Positions 25,561-35,114 of a DNA stretch of 64,000 bases are shown in pieces. A model generated the notes under the pieces. The model ran no database searches and was not told where the DNA came from. It worked only from the letters and a program-made list of their open reading frames with translations. The stretch is from Anaeromyxobacter terrae (GTDB lineage Bacteria > Myxococcota > Myxococcia > Myxococcales > Anaeromyxobacteraceae): positions 1-64,000 of the forward strand of contig NZ_JALCYY010000005.1 in assembly GCF_022690685.1 (NCBI RefSeq), given 5' to 3'. The position numbers and the translations under genes are program-made. Within the stretch, counting starts at the first letter, position 1; each line of letters opens with the position of its first letter.

Positions 25561-26206
25561 CGCGTTCCTCGAGACCCTGCTCATGGTGGCCGTCTCGTCC
25601 ACCCTGGCGGCGCTCGTCGGCGTGCCGCTCGGCGTCGTCCTCGTCGCCACGAGCCCCGGCCACATCCGCGAGCACCCCGTGCTGAACCGGGTGCTGGGCG
25701 CGGTCGTGAACGCCGGCCGCTCGACGCCGTTCATCATCCTGCTCGTGGCCATCATCCCGTTCACGCGGCTCCTCGTCGGCACGTCGATCGGCACGGCCGC
25801 GGCCATCGTGCCGCTGACCATCGCGGCCATCCCGTTCGTGGCGAGGCTCGCCGAGGCGGCGCTCCGCGAGGTGGACCCGGGCCTCATCGAGGCCGCGCAG
25901 GCCATGGGCGCCTCGCCCGTGCAGATCGTGACGAAGGTCCTCGTCCCCGAGGCGCTGCCCGGCCTCGTCGCGGCGCTCACCATCACGGTGGTGAACCTCA
26001 TCAGCTACTCCGCCATGGCCGGCGCGGTCGGCGGCGGCGGGCTCGGGGACCTCGGGATCCGGTACGGCTACCAGCGCTTCCTTCCGGAGGTCATGCTCGC
26101 GGTGGTGGTCGTCCTCATCGTGCTCGTGCAGGGCGTCCAGTCGCTCGGCGATCGCGTGGCCCAGCGGCTCAACAAGCGGCTCGTGCGCTCGCGGCCGAAC
26201 GCGTAG
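25529..26206 (+). CDS. metI: Methionine ABC transporter permease MetI
   Basis: 225 aa, five membrane segments. GRSTPFIILLVAIIPFTRLL, PFVARLAEAALREVDPGLIE, AAQAMGASP and SAMAGAVGGGGLGDLGIRYG are canonical MetI. ATG 25529 lies inside the last 32 bp of metN. An in-frame ATG at 25541 would shorten the overlap but loses family residues. It forms the membrane channel with MetN. Confidence 0.92.
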   Translation: MSPAMLGLLLDAFLETLLMVAVSSTLAALVGVPLGVVLVATSPGHIREHPVLNRVLGAVVNAGRSTPFIILLVAIIPFTRLLVGTSIGTAAAIVPLTIAAIPFVARLAEAALREVDPGLIEAAQAMGASPVQIVTKVLVPEALPGLVAALTITVVNLISYSAMAGAVGGGGLGDLGIRYGYQRFLPEVMLAVVVVLIVLVQGVQSLGDRVAQRLNKRLVRSRPNA

Positions 26207-26567
26207 GAGCAGCTAGTCCACCCACCCCGCCCGCAGCGCGCCGCCCCACGTGGCGGGACCTCGCGCCCGCAGGCGGGCCACTGGACGCGGTAGGCACCGC
26301 CCCGACCCACGGACCGCAATGCAACGCGGTTGGCCACGGCGACGTCGCCCATGTGCAGTCAGCGCCCGCAGCCCCGCGTTGCCGGCGGCGTCTGGCGGAC
26401 GGCACCGCCCCCCGTACCTTGTCCCCGTCCATCGTGGCCCGCCGAGGACGTGAGGTCCCGTCCCGGCGGCGCGCCAAGGTGACCTCGCCCGCGGCGATGC
26501 CGCTTCGAGCGACCCTCCGCGACGAGCGATAAGATCGTGCGGGCGCGGTCGAGGTCGCGATGTAGAA
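26207..26567. other. Intergenic stretch between convergent metI and metQ
   Basis: About 360 bp contain no ORF that I believe; the open frames here have Arg/Pro-rich translations and no family likeness. Some short inverted pieces occur, but no clear tRNA, small RNA or repeat. The metQ terminator hairpin follows at 26568-26596. Confidence 0.4.
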
Positions 26568-26596
26568 AGGCCCACCCCCACGCGGGGGACGGGCCT
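26568..26596 (-). terminator. Hairpin terminator after metQ
   Basis: The arms AGGCCC-A-CCCCC and GGGGG-AC-GGGCCT enclose a 4-base loop, 34 bp beyond the metQ stop codon. On the minus strand it is followed by TTTCTACATC, a short T-rich tail. It would also be a block for read-through from metI on the other strand. Confidence 0.6.
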
Positions 26597-26629
26597 CGGT
26601 TCCGCCGGACGCCTCTCCGCTGGGCGCTG

Positions 26630-27424
26630 CTACCAGCCGGGGACTACGACCCCCGGCCACTTCGTGTCGATGAGCTTGCGCACCTCGGCCGAGTGGTAGG
26701 CGGCGACGAGCTTCTTCACCCAGGGCTTGTCCTTGTCCGCCTGCCGCACCACGAGGAGGTTCACGTACGGTGAGTCCTTCGACTCGCGGGCGATGGCGTC
26801 CTTGGCCGGGTCGAGCTTCCCCTGGATCGCGTAGTTCGTGTTGATGATGGCGGCGGACACGTCGGGGAGGAAGTTGGGGAGCTGGGCGGCGTCCGCCTCC
26901 ACGATCTTCACGTTCTTCTTGTTCTCGACGATGTCGATCGGGGTCGGCGTGATGCCGCTCCCGGGCCGGAGCTTCAAGACCCCGTTCGCCTGCAGGAGGA
27001 GGAGCGCCCGGCCTCCGTTCGACGGGTCGTTGGGGATGGCGATCTTGCCGCCCTGGGGGAGCTCGGCGAGCGACTTGATCTTGCGGGAGTACACGCCCAT
27101 CGGGAAGACCACGCTCTTCGCCACGCCGACGAGCTTGTAGCCGCGAGCCTTGACCTGCTCGTCGAGGTACGGCTGGTGCTGGAACGAGTTGGCGTCCAGA
27201 TCGCCCTGGTCGAGCGCCGGGTTCTGCTGGGCGTAGTCGGAGAGCTCGATGACCTTCACGTCGATGCCGTCCTTCGCGACGAGGGTCTTCACGAGCTCGG
27301 CGATCTCGGCGTGGGGCCCGTTCTCGACGCCGAGCTTGATGACCTGCCCGGCCGCCGCCGGGCGGGCGACGAGCCCGCAGAGCGCGAGCGTGGCGGCGAC
27401 GAGGATGCGGATGTTGCGCTTCAT
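26630..27424 (-). CDS. metQ: Methionine-binding protein MetQ/NlpA family
   Basis: 264 aa. The NlpA-family phrases VENGPHAEIAELVKTLVAKD, VIELSDYAQQNPALDQGDLD, ANSFQHQPYLDEQ, VVFPMGVYSRKIKSLAELP and IPNDPSNGGRALLLL are clear. The leader has Cys16 in LALCG, but this is not a proper lipobox; cleavage after ARPAAA (about 25) as a soluble periplasmic protein is more likely. It delivers methionine to MetNI. It sits on the strand opposite metNI, with its own promoter and terminator. Confidence 0.88.
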   Translation of the reverse strand: MKRNIRILVAATLALCGLVARPAAAGQVIKLGVENGPHAEIAELVKTLVAKDGIDVKVIELSDYAQQNPALDQGDLDANSFQHQPYLDEQVKARGYKLVGVAKSVVFPMGVYSRKIKSLAELPQGGKIAIPNDPSNGGRALLLLQANGVLKLRPGSGITPTPIDIVENKKNVKIVEADAAQLPNFLPDVSAAIINTNYAIQGKLDPAKDAIARESKDSPYVNLLVVRQADKDKPWVKKLVAAYHSAEVRKLIDTKWPGVVVPGW

Positions 27425-27474
27425 TCTGATGTCTCCTGCGCGCGCACTCGGAGGAGCGCGACGGGTGGCCCTGT

Positions 27475-27503
27475 TCCTAAATGACGGACGGCTGTCCAGT
27501 CAA
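27475..27503 (-). promoter_or_regulatory. Candidate sigma-70-type promoter of metQ
   Basis: On the minus strand TTGACT (27498-27503) and TTAGGA (27475-27480) are 17 bp apart, 50 bp upstream of the metQ ATG. The spacer contains the dyad GGACAGCCGTCC, a possible operator overlapping the promoter. An AGGAGA ribosome binding site lies 7 bases before the ATG. Confidence 0.45.
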
Positions 27504-27559
27504 GCGGATCCACCCAGGGGCGGGCGCGGCAGGGCTCAGACGCATGCCCGGGGCTCGCG

Positions 27560-28723
27560 CTACGCCCGGCGGAGCACGACGAGCGCGACCACGCCCGCCA
27601 CGAGCCCCCAGAAGGCCGAGCCGATCCCGAACAGCGACACGCCGGACGCGGTGACGAGGAAGGTGAGGAGAGCCGGCTCCCGGCCGGACTCGTCGCGCAC
27701 CGCCGCGGCCAGGCCGGCGCCGATGGTGTTCACGAGCGCGAGCCCGGCCACCGCCATCACGAGCTCCTTCGGGAACGCCGCGAACACCGCGCCCACGGTG
27801 GCGCCGAAGAGGCCGGTGAGCAGGTAGAACCCGCCGGCGGCCACCGCGGCCACGTAGCGTCGGTCCTTGTCCGGGTGGGCCTCGTGGCCCATGCAGAGCG
27901 CCGCGGTGATGGCCGCGAGGTTGAAGGTGTAGCCGCCGAACGGCGCGAGGAGGACGGTGGTCGCGCCCGTCCAGCCGATGAGCGGCGACACCGGCGTCTC
28001 GCCGTACCCCGACGCGCGCATCACGGCGACGCCCGTCACGTTCTGCGAGGCCATGGTGACGACGAAGAGCGGGACGGCCACGCCGACGAGCGCGCTCGCG
28101 CTGAAGGTCGGCGCCGTGAAGACCGGCCGCGTGAGCTCGAGGTGCACGCCCGAGAGCGCGAGCAGCCCCTCGATCCCGGCGACGGCGACGCCCACCGCGA
28201 GCACGCCGACCACCGCGTAGCGGGGCCACAGCCGGCGGCCGACGAGGTAGGCCACGACCATCGCCAGCGCGAGGGCGAGCTGCGTCCGCATCGCGACGAA
28301 GGTGTCCATCCCGAAGCGGAGCAGGACCCCGGCCAGCATCCCCGCGGCGATCGGCATCGGGATGCGCGACATGCCGCGCTCGAACCAGCCGGTGACGCCG
28401 AACAGGAGCAGGAGCGCGCCGCAGACGAGGAAGGCGCCGATCGCGGCCGACATGGGCAGCCCGGCCGCGCTGGTCGCGAGGAGCGCCGCGCCGGGGGTGG
28501 ACCACGCCGTGACCACCGGCACGCGGTAGCGCAGCGACAGGCCGATGCACGTGATCCCCATGCCGAGCCCGAGCGCCCACATCCAGGAGGCGATCTCGGC
28601 GGGACCGGCGCCGCACGCCCGGGCCGCCTGGAAGACGATCACGGCCGAGCTCGTGTAGCCGACGAGGACCGTGACGAAGCCCGCCACGACGGCGGACGCC
28701 GAGAGATCGCGGAGGAGGCGCAT
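27560..28723 (-). CDS. benE: BenE-type benzoate/H+ symporter family protein
   Basis: 387 aa, about 12 membrane segments. Diagnostic BenE phrases are AGFVTVLVGYTSSAVIVFQA, VVTAWSTPGAALLATSA, RIPMPIAAGMLAGVLLRFGM and PFGGYTFNLAAITAALCMG. The family imports benzoate in Acinetobacter; other members are only inferred to do so. It starts 36 bp after livF3 on the same strand, so it is probably co-transcribed with that importer, hinting that aromatic acids may be among the substrates. Confidence 0.88.
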   Translation of the reverse strand: MRLLRDLSASAVVAGFVTVLVGYTSSAVIVFQAARACGAGPAEIASWMWALGLGMGITCIGLSLRYRVPVVTAWSTPGAALLATSAAGLPMSAAIGAFLVCGALLLLFGVTGWFERGMSRIPMPIAAGMLAGVLLRFGMDTFVAMRTQLALALAMVVAYLVGRRLWPRYAVVGVLAVGVAVAGIEGLLALSGVHLELTRPVFTAPTFSASALVGVAVPLFVVTMASQNVTGVAVMRASGYGETPVSPLIGWTGATTVLLAPFGGYTFNLAAITAALCMGHEAHPDKDRRYVAAVAAGGFYLLTGLFGATVGAVFAAFPKELVMAVAGLALVNTIGAGLAAAVRDESGREPALLTFLVTASGVSLFGIGSAFWGLVAGVVALVVLRRA

Positions 28724-28759
28724 GGGCCGGCAATGTAGCCCAGCGGGGCCCCGCTCAGC

Positions 28760-29472
<713 letters not shown>

Positions 29473-29473
<1 letters not shown>

Positions 29474-30234
29474 CACTGGGCTCCCAGGTACGCTTCGATG
29501 ACCTTGGGGTCGTTCTGGATCGCGGCCGGATCGCCCTGGGCGATGGTCTGGCCGTACTCGAGCACGTAGATCCGGTGGCAGACCCCCATCACCACCTGCA
29601 TGTGGTGCTCGATGAGGAGGATGGTCAGGCCGAACTGGTCGCGGATCCGCCGGATGAAGTGCATGAGCTCGAGGGACTCGTGCGGGTTCATGCCCGCCGC
29701 CGGCTCGTCGAGGAGGAGCATCGACGGGCGCGTGGCCAGGGCGCGCACGATCTCGAGGCGCCGCTGCTTCCCGTAGGGGAGGCTCGTCGCGAGCTCGTCC
29801 GCGTTCGACTCGAGCCCCACCTCGCGCAGGAGGTCCATCGCGAACGCGCGGGCCTCGGCGTCCCGGCGACGATAGCCCGGCAGGTGGAGGGTCGCCTCGA
29901 AGAGGTTCGGGTGGAGCCGCAGGTGGCAGCCGACGAGCACGTTCTCGAGGACCGACATCTCCTTGAAGAGCCGGATGTTCTGGAACGTCCTCGCGATGCC
30001 GCGCCTCGCGATCTGGTGGCGCGCCATGCCGGTGATGTCCTCGCCGGCGAAGAGCACCCTCCCCTCCGTCGGCGTGTTCATCCCGGTGATCACGTTGAAG
30101 GCGGTGGTCTTCCCGGCGCCGTTCGGCCCGATGAGGCCGACGATCTCGTCCTTCTCGATGCGGACGTCGAGGCGGGACACGGCGGTCAGCCCGCCGAAGC
30201 GCATGGTGACGCGCTCGGTGCTAAGCAACGCCAT
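29473..30234 (-). CDS. livG: Branched-chain amino acid-type ABC transporter ATPase LivG (system 3)
   Basis: 253 aa. Walker A GPNGAGKTT, IARTFQNIRLFKEMSVLENV, the signature SLPYGKQRRLEIVRAL, Walker B MLLLDEPAAGMNPHE and H-loop LLIEHHMQVV. The usual HD after the glutamate is HH here (EHHM instead of EHDM), a mild variation that leaves the switch His in place. It overlaps livM3 by 14 bp. Confidence 0.93.
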
Positions 30235-31300
30235 GCGTCCCTCCGTCCGTGCCGGCCGGCCCGCCCTTCCGCCACGGCAGCCTCGCCCTGGACAGCATCT
30301 CCCACGAGAACTCGCGGCTGCCCATGAGCCCGCGCTGCCGGAAGAGCACGACGGCCATGAGCAGCGCCGAGAACACCACCATGCGCAGCCCGGGGCGTGC
30401 CTCGAGCTGGAAGACGCCCAGGTCGAGCGGGCCGTCCAGGAAGCGGAGCGCCTCCATGAGGATCGTCACGCCGATGGACGCGATCACCGAGCCCGTGATC
30501 GAGGCCATGCCGCCCAGCACGACCACGAGGAGGATGTTGAACGTCAGCATGAACGTGAACATCTTCGGGTCGATGGTCGTGAGCAGGTGGCCGAGCAGCG
30601 CGCCGCCGACCCCGGCCATGAAGCTCGAGACGGTGAAGCTCACCACCTTCGTGCGGAACACGTTCACGCCCATGGCGCCGGCGGCGATCTCGTCGTCGCG
30701 CACCGCCTTGAGCGCCCGCCCGTAGGCGGAGCGCGTGAGGAGGACCATGAACGCGACCGACAGCGCGGCGCACCCCCAGACCTCCCAGGTCCCGGCGAAC
30801 TTGGGCAGCCCCTTGAGCCCCAGGGCGCCGTTGGTGATCGACTGCGCGTTCGTGAGGACGACGCGGATGATCTCGGCGAAGCCGAGCGTGGCGATGGCGA
30901 GGTAGTCGTCCCTGAGCCGCAGGGCGGGCGCCGCGATGACGAAGCCGAGCGCCGCCGCGACGAGCCCCGCGACCACCAGCGCGGGGATGAACGGGATGGT
31001 GACGTGCGCGAGCCAGGGCGCGATGGGCTCGAGGAAGAAGTTCATCTCCTTCTGCTCGGGCGTCATCGTGAGCAGCGCGCAGGTGTACGCGCCCACCGCC
31101 ATGAACCCGGCGTGGCCCAGCGAGAAGAGGCCGGTGAACCCGTTCACGAGGTTCAAGGAGAGCGCCAGCACGATGTAGATGGCGCACAGGTCGAGGACGC
31201 GCAGCGAGAAGGCGTCGAGCGTCGCGTCGGCGACGCCCAGGAGCACGGCGAAGGCGACGGCCGCCGCGAGCGAGTAGAGGTGCGTGCGCTTCGGCTTCAT
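30221..31300 (-). CDS. livM: Branched-chain amino acid-type ABC transporter permease LivM (system 3)
   Basis: 359 aa. ALSLNLVNGFTGLFSLGHAG, FMAVGAYTCALL, LRLRDDYLAIATLGFAEIIR and the coupling loop VVLGGMASITGSVIAS are typical. An additional loop (PEQKEMNFFLEPIAPWLAHV) lies between segments 3 and 4. It begins 4 bp after livH3 and overlaps livG3 by 14 bp. Confidence 0.92.
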   Translation of the reverse strand: MKPKRTHLYSLAAAVAFAVLLGVADATLDAFSLRVLDLCAIYIVLALSLNLVNGFTGLFSLGHAGFMAVGAYTCALLTMTPEQKEMNFFLEPIAPWLAHVTIPFIPALVVAGLVAAALGFVIAAPALRLRDDYLAIATLGFAEIIRVVLTNAQSITNGALGLKGLPKFAGTWEVWGCAALSVAFMVLLTRSAYGRALKAVRDDEIAAGAMGVNVFRTKVVSFTVSSFMAGVGGALLGHLLTTIDPKMFTFMLTFNILLVVVLGGMASITGSVIASIGVTILMEALRFLDGPLDLGVFQLEARPGLRMVVFSALLMAVVLFRQRGLMGSREFSWEMLSRARLPWRKGGPAGTDGGTHGVA

Positions 31301-31304
31301 GGCG

Positions 31305-32198
31305 TCACACCTTCTCGACGTGGCGCCCGCCGAGGAGGCCGGAGGGCTTCACGAGGAGGACGACGATGAGGAGCACGAACGCGAACGCGTCACGGTAGCC
31401 GGTGAGGGTCGGCAGGAACGCGAGGGTGAGGAGCTCGATCCCGCCCAGCAGGAAGCCGCCCAGGACCGCCCCCCAGATGCTGCCGATCCCGCCGATGACC
31501 GCGGCGATGAAGCACTTGAGGCCCGGCATCGTGCCCATGAGCGGGTTGAGCTGCGGGTACTTGTAGGACCACATGATGCCGCCGACCGCGGCGAGCAGCG
31601 AGCCGGCGCCGAAGGTGAAGGAGATGATGCGGTTCACGTCGATCGCCTGGAGGCGCGCGGCGTCGAGATCGGTCGAGACGGCGCGCATCGCCATCCCGGT
31701 CTTCGTCCGGTGCACCACCCAGAGGAGGATCGCGAGCACGGCGAAGGTGAGGACCGGGATGACGACGCTCACCGACATGACGGAGACGCCGCCCAGGCCG
31801 AGCCTGACGTTCATGACGTCGGGGACCTGGACGCCCTTCGGGCGGCCGCCGAACACCACGATGCCGACGTTCTCGATGAGGAACGAGGCGCCGATGGCGC
31901 TGATCATCACCGAGATGCGCGGCGAGTCGCGCAGCGGGCGGTAGGCGACGCGCTCGAGCACCACCCCGAACAGCGCCGTCACCAGGATGGCGAGGAGGAA
32001 GGCCGCCCACCACGGCAGGAGGAACGTCGCGACGGCGTAGAACGCCAGGTAGGCGCCCAGCATGAAGACGTCGCCGTGGGCGAAGTTGATGAGCCGGAGG
32101 ATGCCGTACACCATCGTGTAGCCGATGGCGATGAGGGCGTAGAGGCTGCCCAGGGACAGGGCATTCGCCAGGTGCTGCAGGAAGAGCGCGAGTGTCAT
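31305..32198 (-). CDS. livH: Branched-chain amino acid-type ABC transporter permease LivH (system 3)
   Basis: 297 aa. LYALIAIGYTMVYGILRLIN then FAHGDVFMLGAY, ERVAYRPLRDSPRISVMIS and AVIGGIGSIWGAVLGG identify LivH. It is separated from the lipoprotein gene livK3 by 70 bp containing the hairpin 32220-32252. Confidence 0.92.
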   Translation of the reverse strand: MTLALFLQHLANALSLGSLYALIAIGYTMVYGILRLINFAHGDVFMLGAYLAFYAVATFLLPWWAAFLLAILVTALFGVVLERVAYRPLRDSPRISVMISAIGASFLIENVGIVVFGGRPKGVQVPDVMNVRLGLGGVSVMSVSVVIPVLTFAVLAILLWVVHRTKTGMAMRAVSTDLDAARLQAIDVNRIISFTFGAGSLLAAVGGIMWSYKYPQLNPLMGTMPGLKCFIAAVIGGIGSIWGAVLGGFLLGGIELLTLAFLPTLTGYRDAFAFVLLIVVLLVKPSGLLGGRHVEKV

Positions 32199-32219
32199 GA
32201 CGCCTCTGGGCCTCGCCAG

Positions 32220-32252
32220 GCGGCGCGGGGGGCCCGCTGGCCCCCCGGCCGC
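32220..32252 (-). promoter_or_regulatory. Intercistronic hairpin between livK3 and livH3
   Basis: Arms GCGGCGCGGGGGGCC (32220-32234) and GGCCCCCCGGCCGC (32239-32252) pair almost fully around a 4-base loop, 16 bases after the livK3 stop. It is very GC-rich and has no U-run. Position and form match the hairpins at the other two livK-livH boundaries. Confidence 0.65.
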
Positions 32253-32268
32253 ACGGTGACTCCTGGCC

Positions 32269-33417
32269 CTACGGCTGAACCGTGGTCAGGTAGGTGAACT
32301 TCCCGCCCTTGACGACCTTGATGACCGCGCTCTTCGTGGCGTCGCGGTTCTGGTCGAACGTGATGTGGCCGGCCGCGCCGGGGAAGCGCTGCGTGGCGGC
32401 GAGCGCGTCGCGGACCTTCGGGCCGTCGAGGCTGCCCGCCTTCTCGATGGCCGCGCGCACCACGAGGTAGCCGTCGAAGCCGAGTGCGGTCACCGCGGCC
32501 GGCTCCTTGTTGTACTGCTTGCGGTACGCATCGAGGAAGGTCTTGCTCGTCTCGGTGATGGGCACCTCGGTCGCGAAGAAGGTCGAGAACACCGCGCCCT
32601 CCACCGCCTGCTTGCCCACGTCCATGAACTCGGGGGTCTCCCAGGTGTCGCCGCCGAGGAACGGAGCGGTGATGCCGAGCTCGCGCGCCTGCTTGATGAG
32701 GAGCGCGCTCTCCGTGTAGTTGCCCGGCGCGAAGATCACGTCGGGGTTCATGGACTTCGCGGTGGTGAGCTGGGCCGTGAAGTCCTGGTCGTTCGTGTTG
32801 TAGTTGAGCTCGGAGAGGATGGCGCCCTCGTCGCCGGTGAGCTTCTTGAAGCTGTCGGAGAAGAACCGGGCGAGGCCCACCGAGTAGTCGTTCGAGACCT
32901 CGCGGATGATGACCGCCTTCTTGGCCTTGAGCTCCTTGAAGGCGTAGTTCGCCATCACCGTGCCCTGGAACGGGTCGATGAAGCAGACGCGGAAGTAGTA
33001 CTCGTTGCCCTTCGTCACGAGCGGGTTCGTCGCGGAGAGGGCGACGGCCGGGACCTTCTTGTCCTTCACGATCGGGCCGGCGGCCATGGACAGCGAGGAT
33101 CCCCAGGAGCCGAGGACGGCGGCGACCTTGTCCTGATCGACCAGCCGCTGGGCGGCGTTGGCCGCCTCGACCTTGTCGGACTTGTTGTCCGAGATGACGA
33201 GCTCGATCTTGAGCTCCTTGTCGCCGACCTTCACCGTCGGGAACATCTCGTTGGCGAGCTTGATCCCCTCGACCTCCATCGCGCCGCCAGCGGCGTTCGC
33301 GCCGGTCATCGGCTCGAAGACGCCGATCTTCACGGTGGTCGGCGCGGAGGACTTCTTCTGGCAGGCGCCGAGCGAGACGAGCGCGACGGCGCCGAGGACG
33401 AGACCGAAGCTGCGCAT
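32269..33417 (-). CDS. livK: Branched-chain amino acid-type ABC transporter binding lipoprotein (system 3)
   Basis: 382 aa. Lipobox SLGAC (Cys about 19), then KKSSAPTT linker and binding fold VKIGVFEPMTGANAAGGAME. It shares YYFRVCFIDPFQGTVMANYA and SNDYSVGLARFFSD with LivK2, showing common descent. LivK2 and LivK3 both follow a DcaP-like porin. AGGAGG precedes the ATG. The ligand is not predictable; the family includes amino-acid, amide, urea and aromatic-acid binders. Confidence 0.9.
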   Translation of the reverse strand: MRSFGLVLGAVALVSLGACQKKSSAPTTVKIGVFEPMTGANAAGGAMEVEGIKLANEMFPTVKVGDKELKIELVISDNKSDKVEAANAAQRLVDQDKVAAVLGSWGSSLSMAAGPIVKDKKVPAVALSATNPLVTKGNEYYFRVCFIDPFQGTVMANYAFKELKAKKAVIIREVSNDYSVGLARFFSDSFKKLTGDEGAILSELNYNTNDQDFTAQLTTAKSMNPDVIFAPGNYTESALLIKQARELGITAPFLGGDTWETPEFMDVGKQAVEGAVFSTFFATEVPITETSKTFLDAYRKQYNKEPAAVTALGFDGYLVVRAAIEKAGSLDGPKVRDALAATQRFPGAAGHITFDQNRDATKSAVIKVVKGGKFTYLTTVQP

Positions 33418-33538
33418 GTGTAGCCTCCTGACGAGATCGAGACGCCGCTGCTCGGGTCTCGGTTGGGTACCAACGAGATGAGAGGGCCCCGCAGGGTTGC
33501 ACGCCGGCTTTTGGCGGGCAAGCGCGCGAGGAGGCGCG

Positions 33539-35044
33539 TCAGTTGACGTAGTACTTCACCGACAAGTCGAGGCGCAGATCCTCGCCCCGCTCGCCGGCGA
33601 GCGTCCTCCGCTGAGCCCAGATGCCCTCCACGCCGAGGTCCACGCCCTTCACCGGCGTGAAGATCGGGCCGACGTGCGCCTGCTGCACGAAGCGGTTCAC
33701 GCCGTAGCGGCCGGAGTCGAGGCCAGTCGCCCTCGCCACGTCCGCGTAGTCGCCGCCGAGGTTGCGCGTCGCCCCGTAGACGAAGTTCATGCGCACCCAG
33801 CCGGCGGGCTTGAGCTGGTAGCCGGCGACGACGCCCACGGCGCGCTCGGTCCGGATCTCGCCGGCCGCGCCGTCGTAGAGGGCGCCCTCGATGTAGTTCA
33901 GGTAGCGGCCGATGCCGTCGCCGCCCGTGACCTGCAGCGCGAGCCAGTCGGCGCCGCCGCGCAGCTTGAACGACGCGCTCGCCGCGGCGCCCCAGCCCCG
34001 CGCCGACGCCTTCGTGCCGTCCCCGTCGTCGAAGCGGAGCTCCTGCGTCATCGCGCGGGCGCCGAGCGCGCCCCACTGGAACCCCCTGTCCCAGCGGGCC
34101 ACCACGTCGGGCACGCGCGAGAGGCTCGTGGGGATGGGGAGGCCGTAGTCGGGGTTCGGGGCGTCGGCCGGGCCGGCGCGGGAGTCGAGCACGTAGCTCG
34201 AGGAGTTCTCGAGCGCGACGGTGAAGCCCCCGGCCGACTGCGTCGCGTAGGTGTAGCGGATGACGGGCTGGCGGATGAACGTCGCGCCGGTCGGGCCGTT
34301 GAAGTCCACGGTCTCCGGGTAGTTGTCCACGTCCATGAAGGTGGACCACGTCTGGCCGACGAGGAGGCCGCCGAACACGCCGTACAGGTGGCGGACGCGG
34401 AAGCCGTAGCTGCTCGTGGACTGCTGGCTGAACACGTTGTCGGCCGTGCCGTACTGGGCGGTGTTGCCGGTGCGCGGCTCGTTGTTGAAGTCGCCCTCGA
34501 TCTTGACGCCGAGGACGCCGTAGCGGGTCGGCGTGGCCGCGTCGATCCCGAGCCGCGAGGTGCGCGCGGTGAGGTAGTCGCGGTTGGTGCGCCGGCCTCC
34601 GGCCGTCCCGTCGAGCGGCAGGTAGGGCGCGAAGGTCGCATAGTCGATGTCGGAGTTGTCCGGGCCGAACGCGTGCACCCAGTTCAGCTCGGCGAACCCG
34701 TACAGCCGGAGCGAGAGCTCCGTGCCCGGGACCCGGAACGAGCCGGGCACGTCGCCGGCCACCACCGCGTCCTTCTGCTGGATCTCGACCACGTCCACGC
34801 GCTCCGCGAGCGCGGCCACCGCCTCCGCCGCCGGGGCCGGCGGCGGCGTGTAGGACGCCGGGATGGGCGCGGCCGCCTTCGCCTTCAGCGCCTCGAGCTC
34901 CTCCGCGAGCCGCTTCACCTCGGCCCGCAGGGCCTCGATCTCGCCCTTCTCCGGCGGGGCCTTCGCCGGCTCCTCGGCGCGGGCGCCCCCGCCGAGCAGC
35001 AGGGCCGCGAGGGAGAGGACGGCGATCGCCTTCTTCGTGCTCAT
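33539..35044 (-). CDS. DcaP-like outer-membrane porin with N-terminal coiled coil (porin 2)
   Basis: 501 aa with signal peptide cleaved near GGGARAEE (about 23). A coiled coil follows at about 32-57 (KGEIEALRAEVKRLAEELEA), then a Pro/Ala linker, then the DcaP-type barrel beginning FRVPGTELSLRLYGFAELNW at about 103. The last residues VKYYVN are a typical aromatic-rich barrel end. The coiled coil may trimerise the porin or contact peptidoglycan. Porin 1 lacks the coiled coil. It lies 121 bp upstream of livK3. Confidence 0.82.
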   Translation of the reverse strand: MSTKKAIAVLSLAALLLGGGARAEEPAKAPPEKGEIEALRAEVKRLAEELEALKAKAAAPIPASYTPPPAPAAEAVAALAERVDVVEIQQKDAVVAGDVPGSFRVPGTELSLRLYGFAELNWVHAFGPDNSDIDYATFAPYLPLDGTAGGRRTNRDYLTARTSRLGIDAATPTRYGVLGVKIEGDFNNEPRTGNTAQYGTADNVFSQQSTSSYGFRVRHLYGVFGGLLVGQTWSTFMDVDNYPETVDFNGPTGATFIRQPVIRYTYATQSAGGFTVALENSSSYVLDSRAGPADAPNPDYGLPIPTSLSRVPDVVARWDRGFQWGALGARAMTQELRFDDGDGTKASARGWGAAASASFKLRGGADWLALQVTGGDGIGRYLNYIEGALYDGAAGEIRTERAVGVVAGYQLKPAGWVRMNFVYGATRNLGGDYADVARATGLDSGRYGVNRFVQQAHVGPIFTPVKGVDLGVEGIWAQRRTLAGERGEDLRLDLSVKYYVN

Positions 35045-35114
35045 CCGTGGACTCCGTGACTTCGTGGCTGGACTCCCGTCCTCGAGCGAGCGCTCCGGCG
35101 GGCGGGCGTGACTC

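Noticed and set aside
26207-26660. Minus-strand ORFs in the metI-metQ gap
   Set aside because: Their translations are Arg/Pro-rich and low in complexity, overlap the metQ terminator or each other, and have no ribosome binding site.
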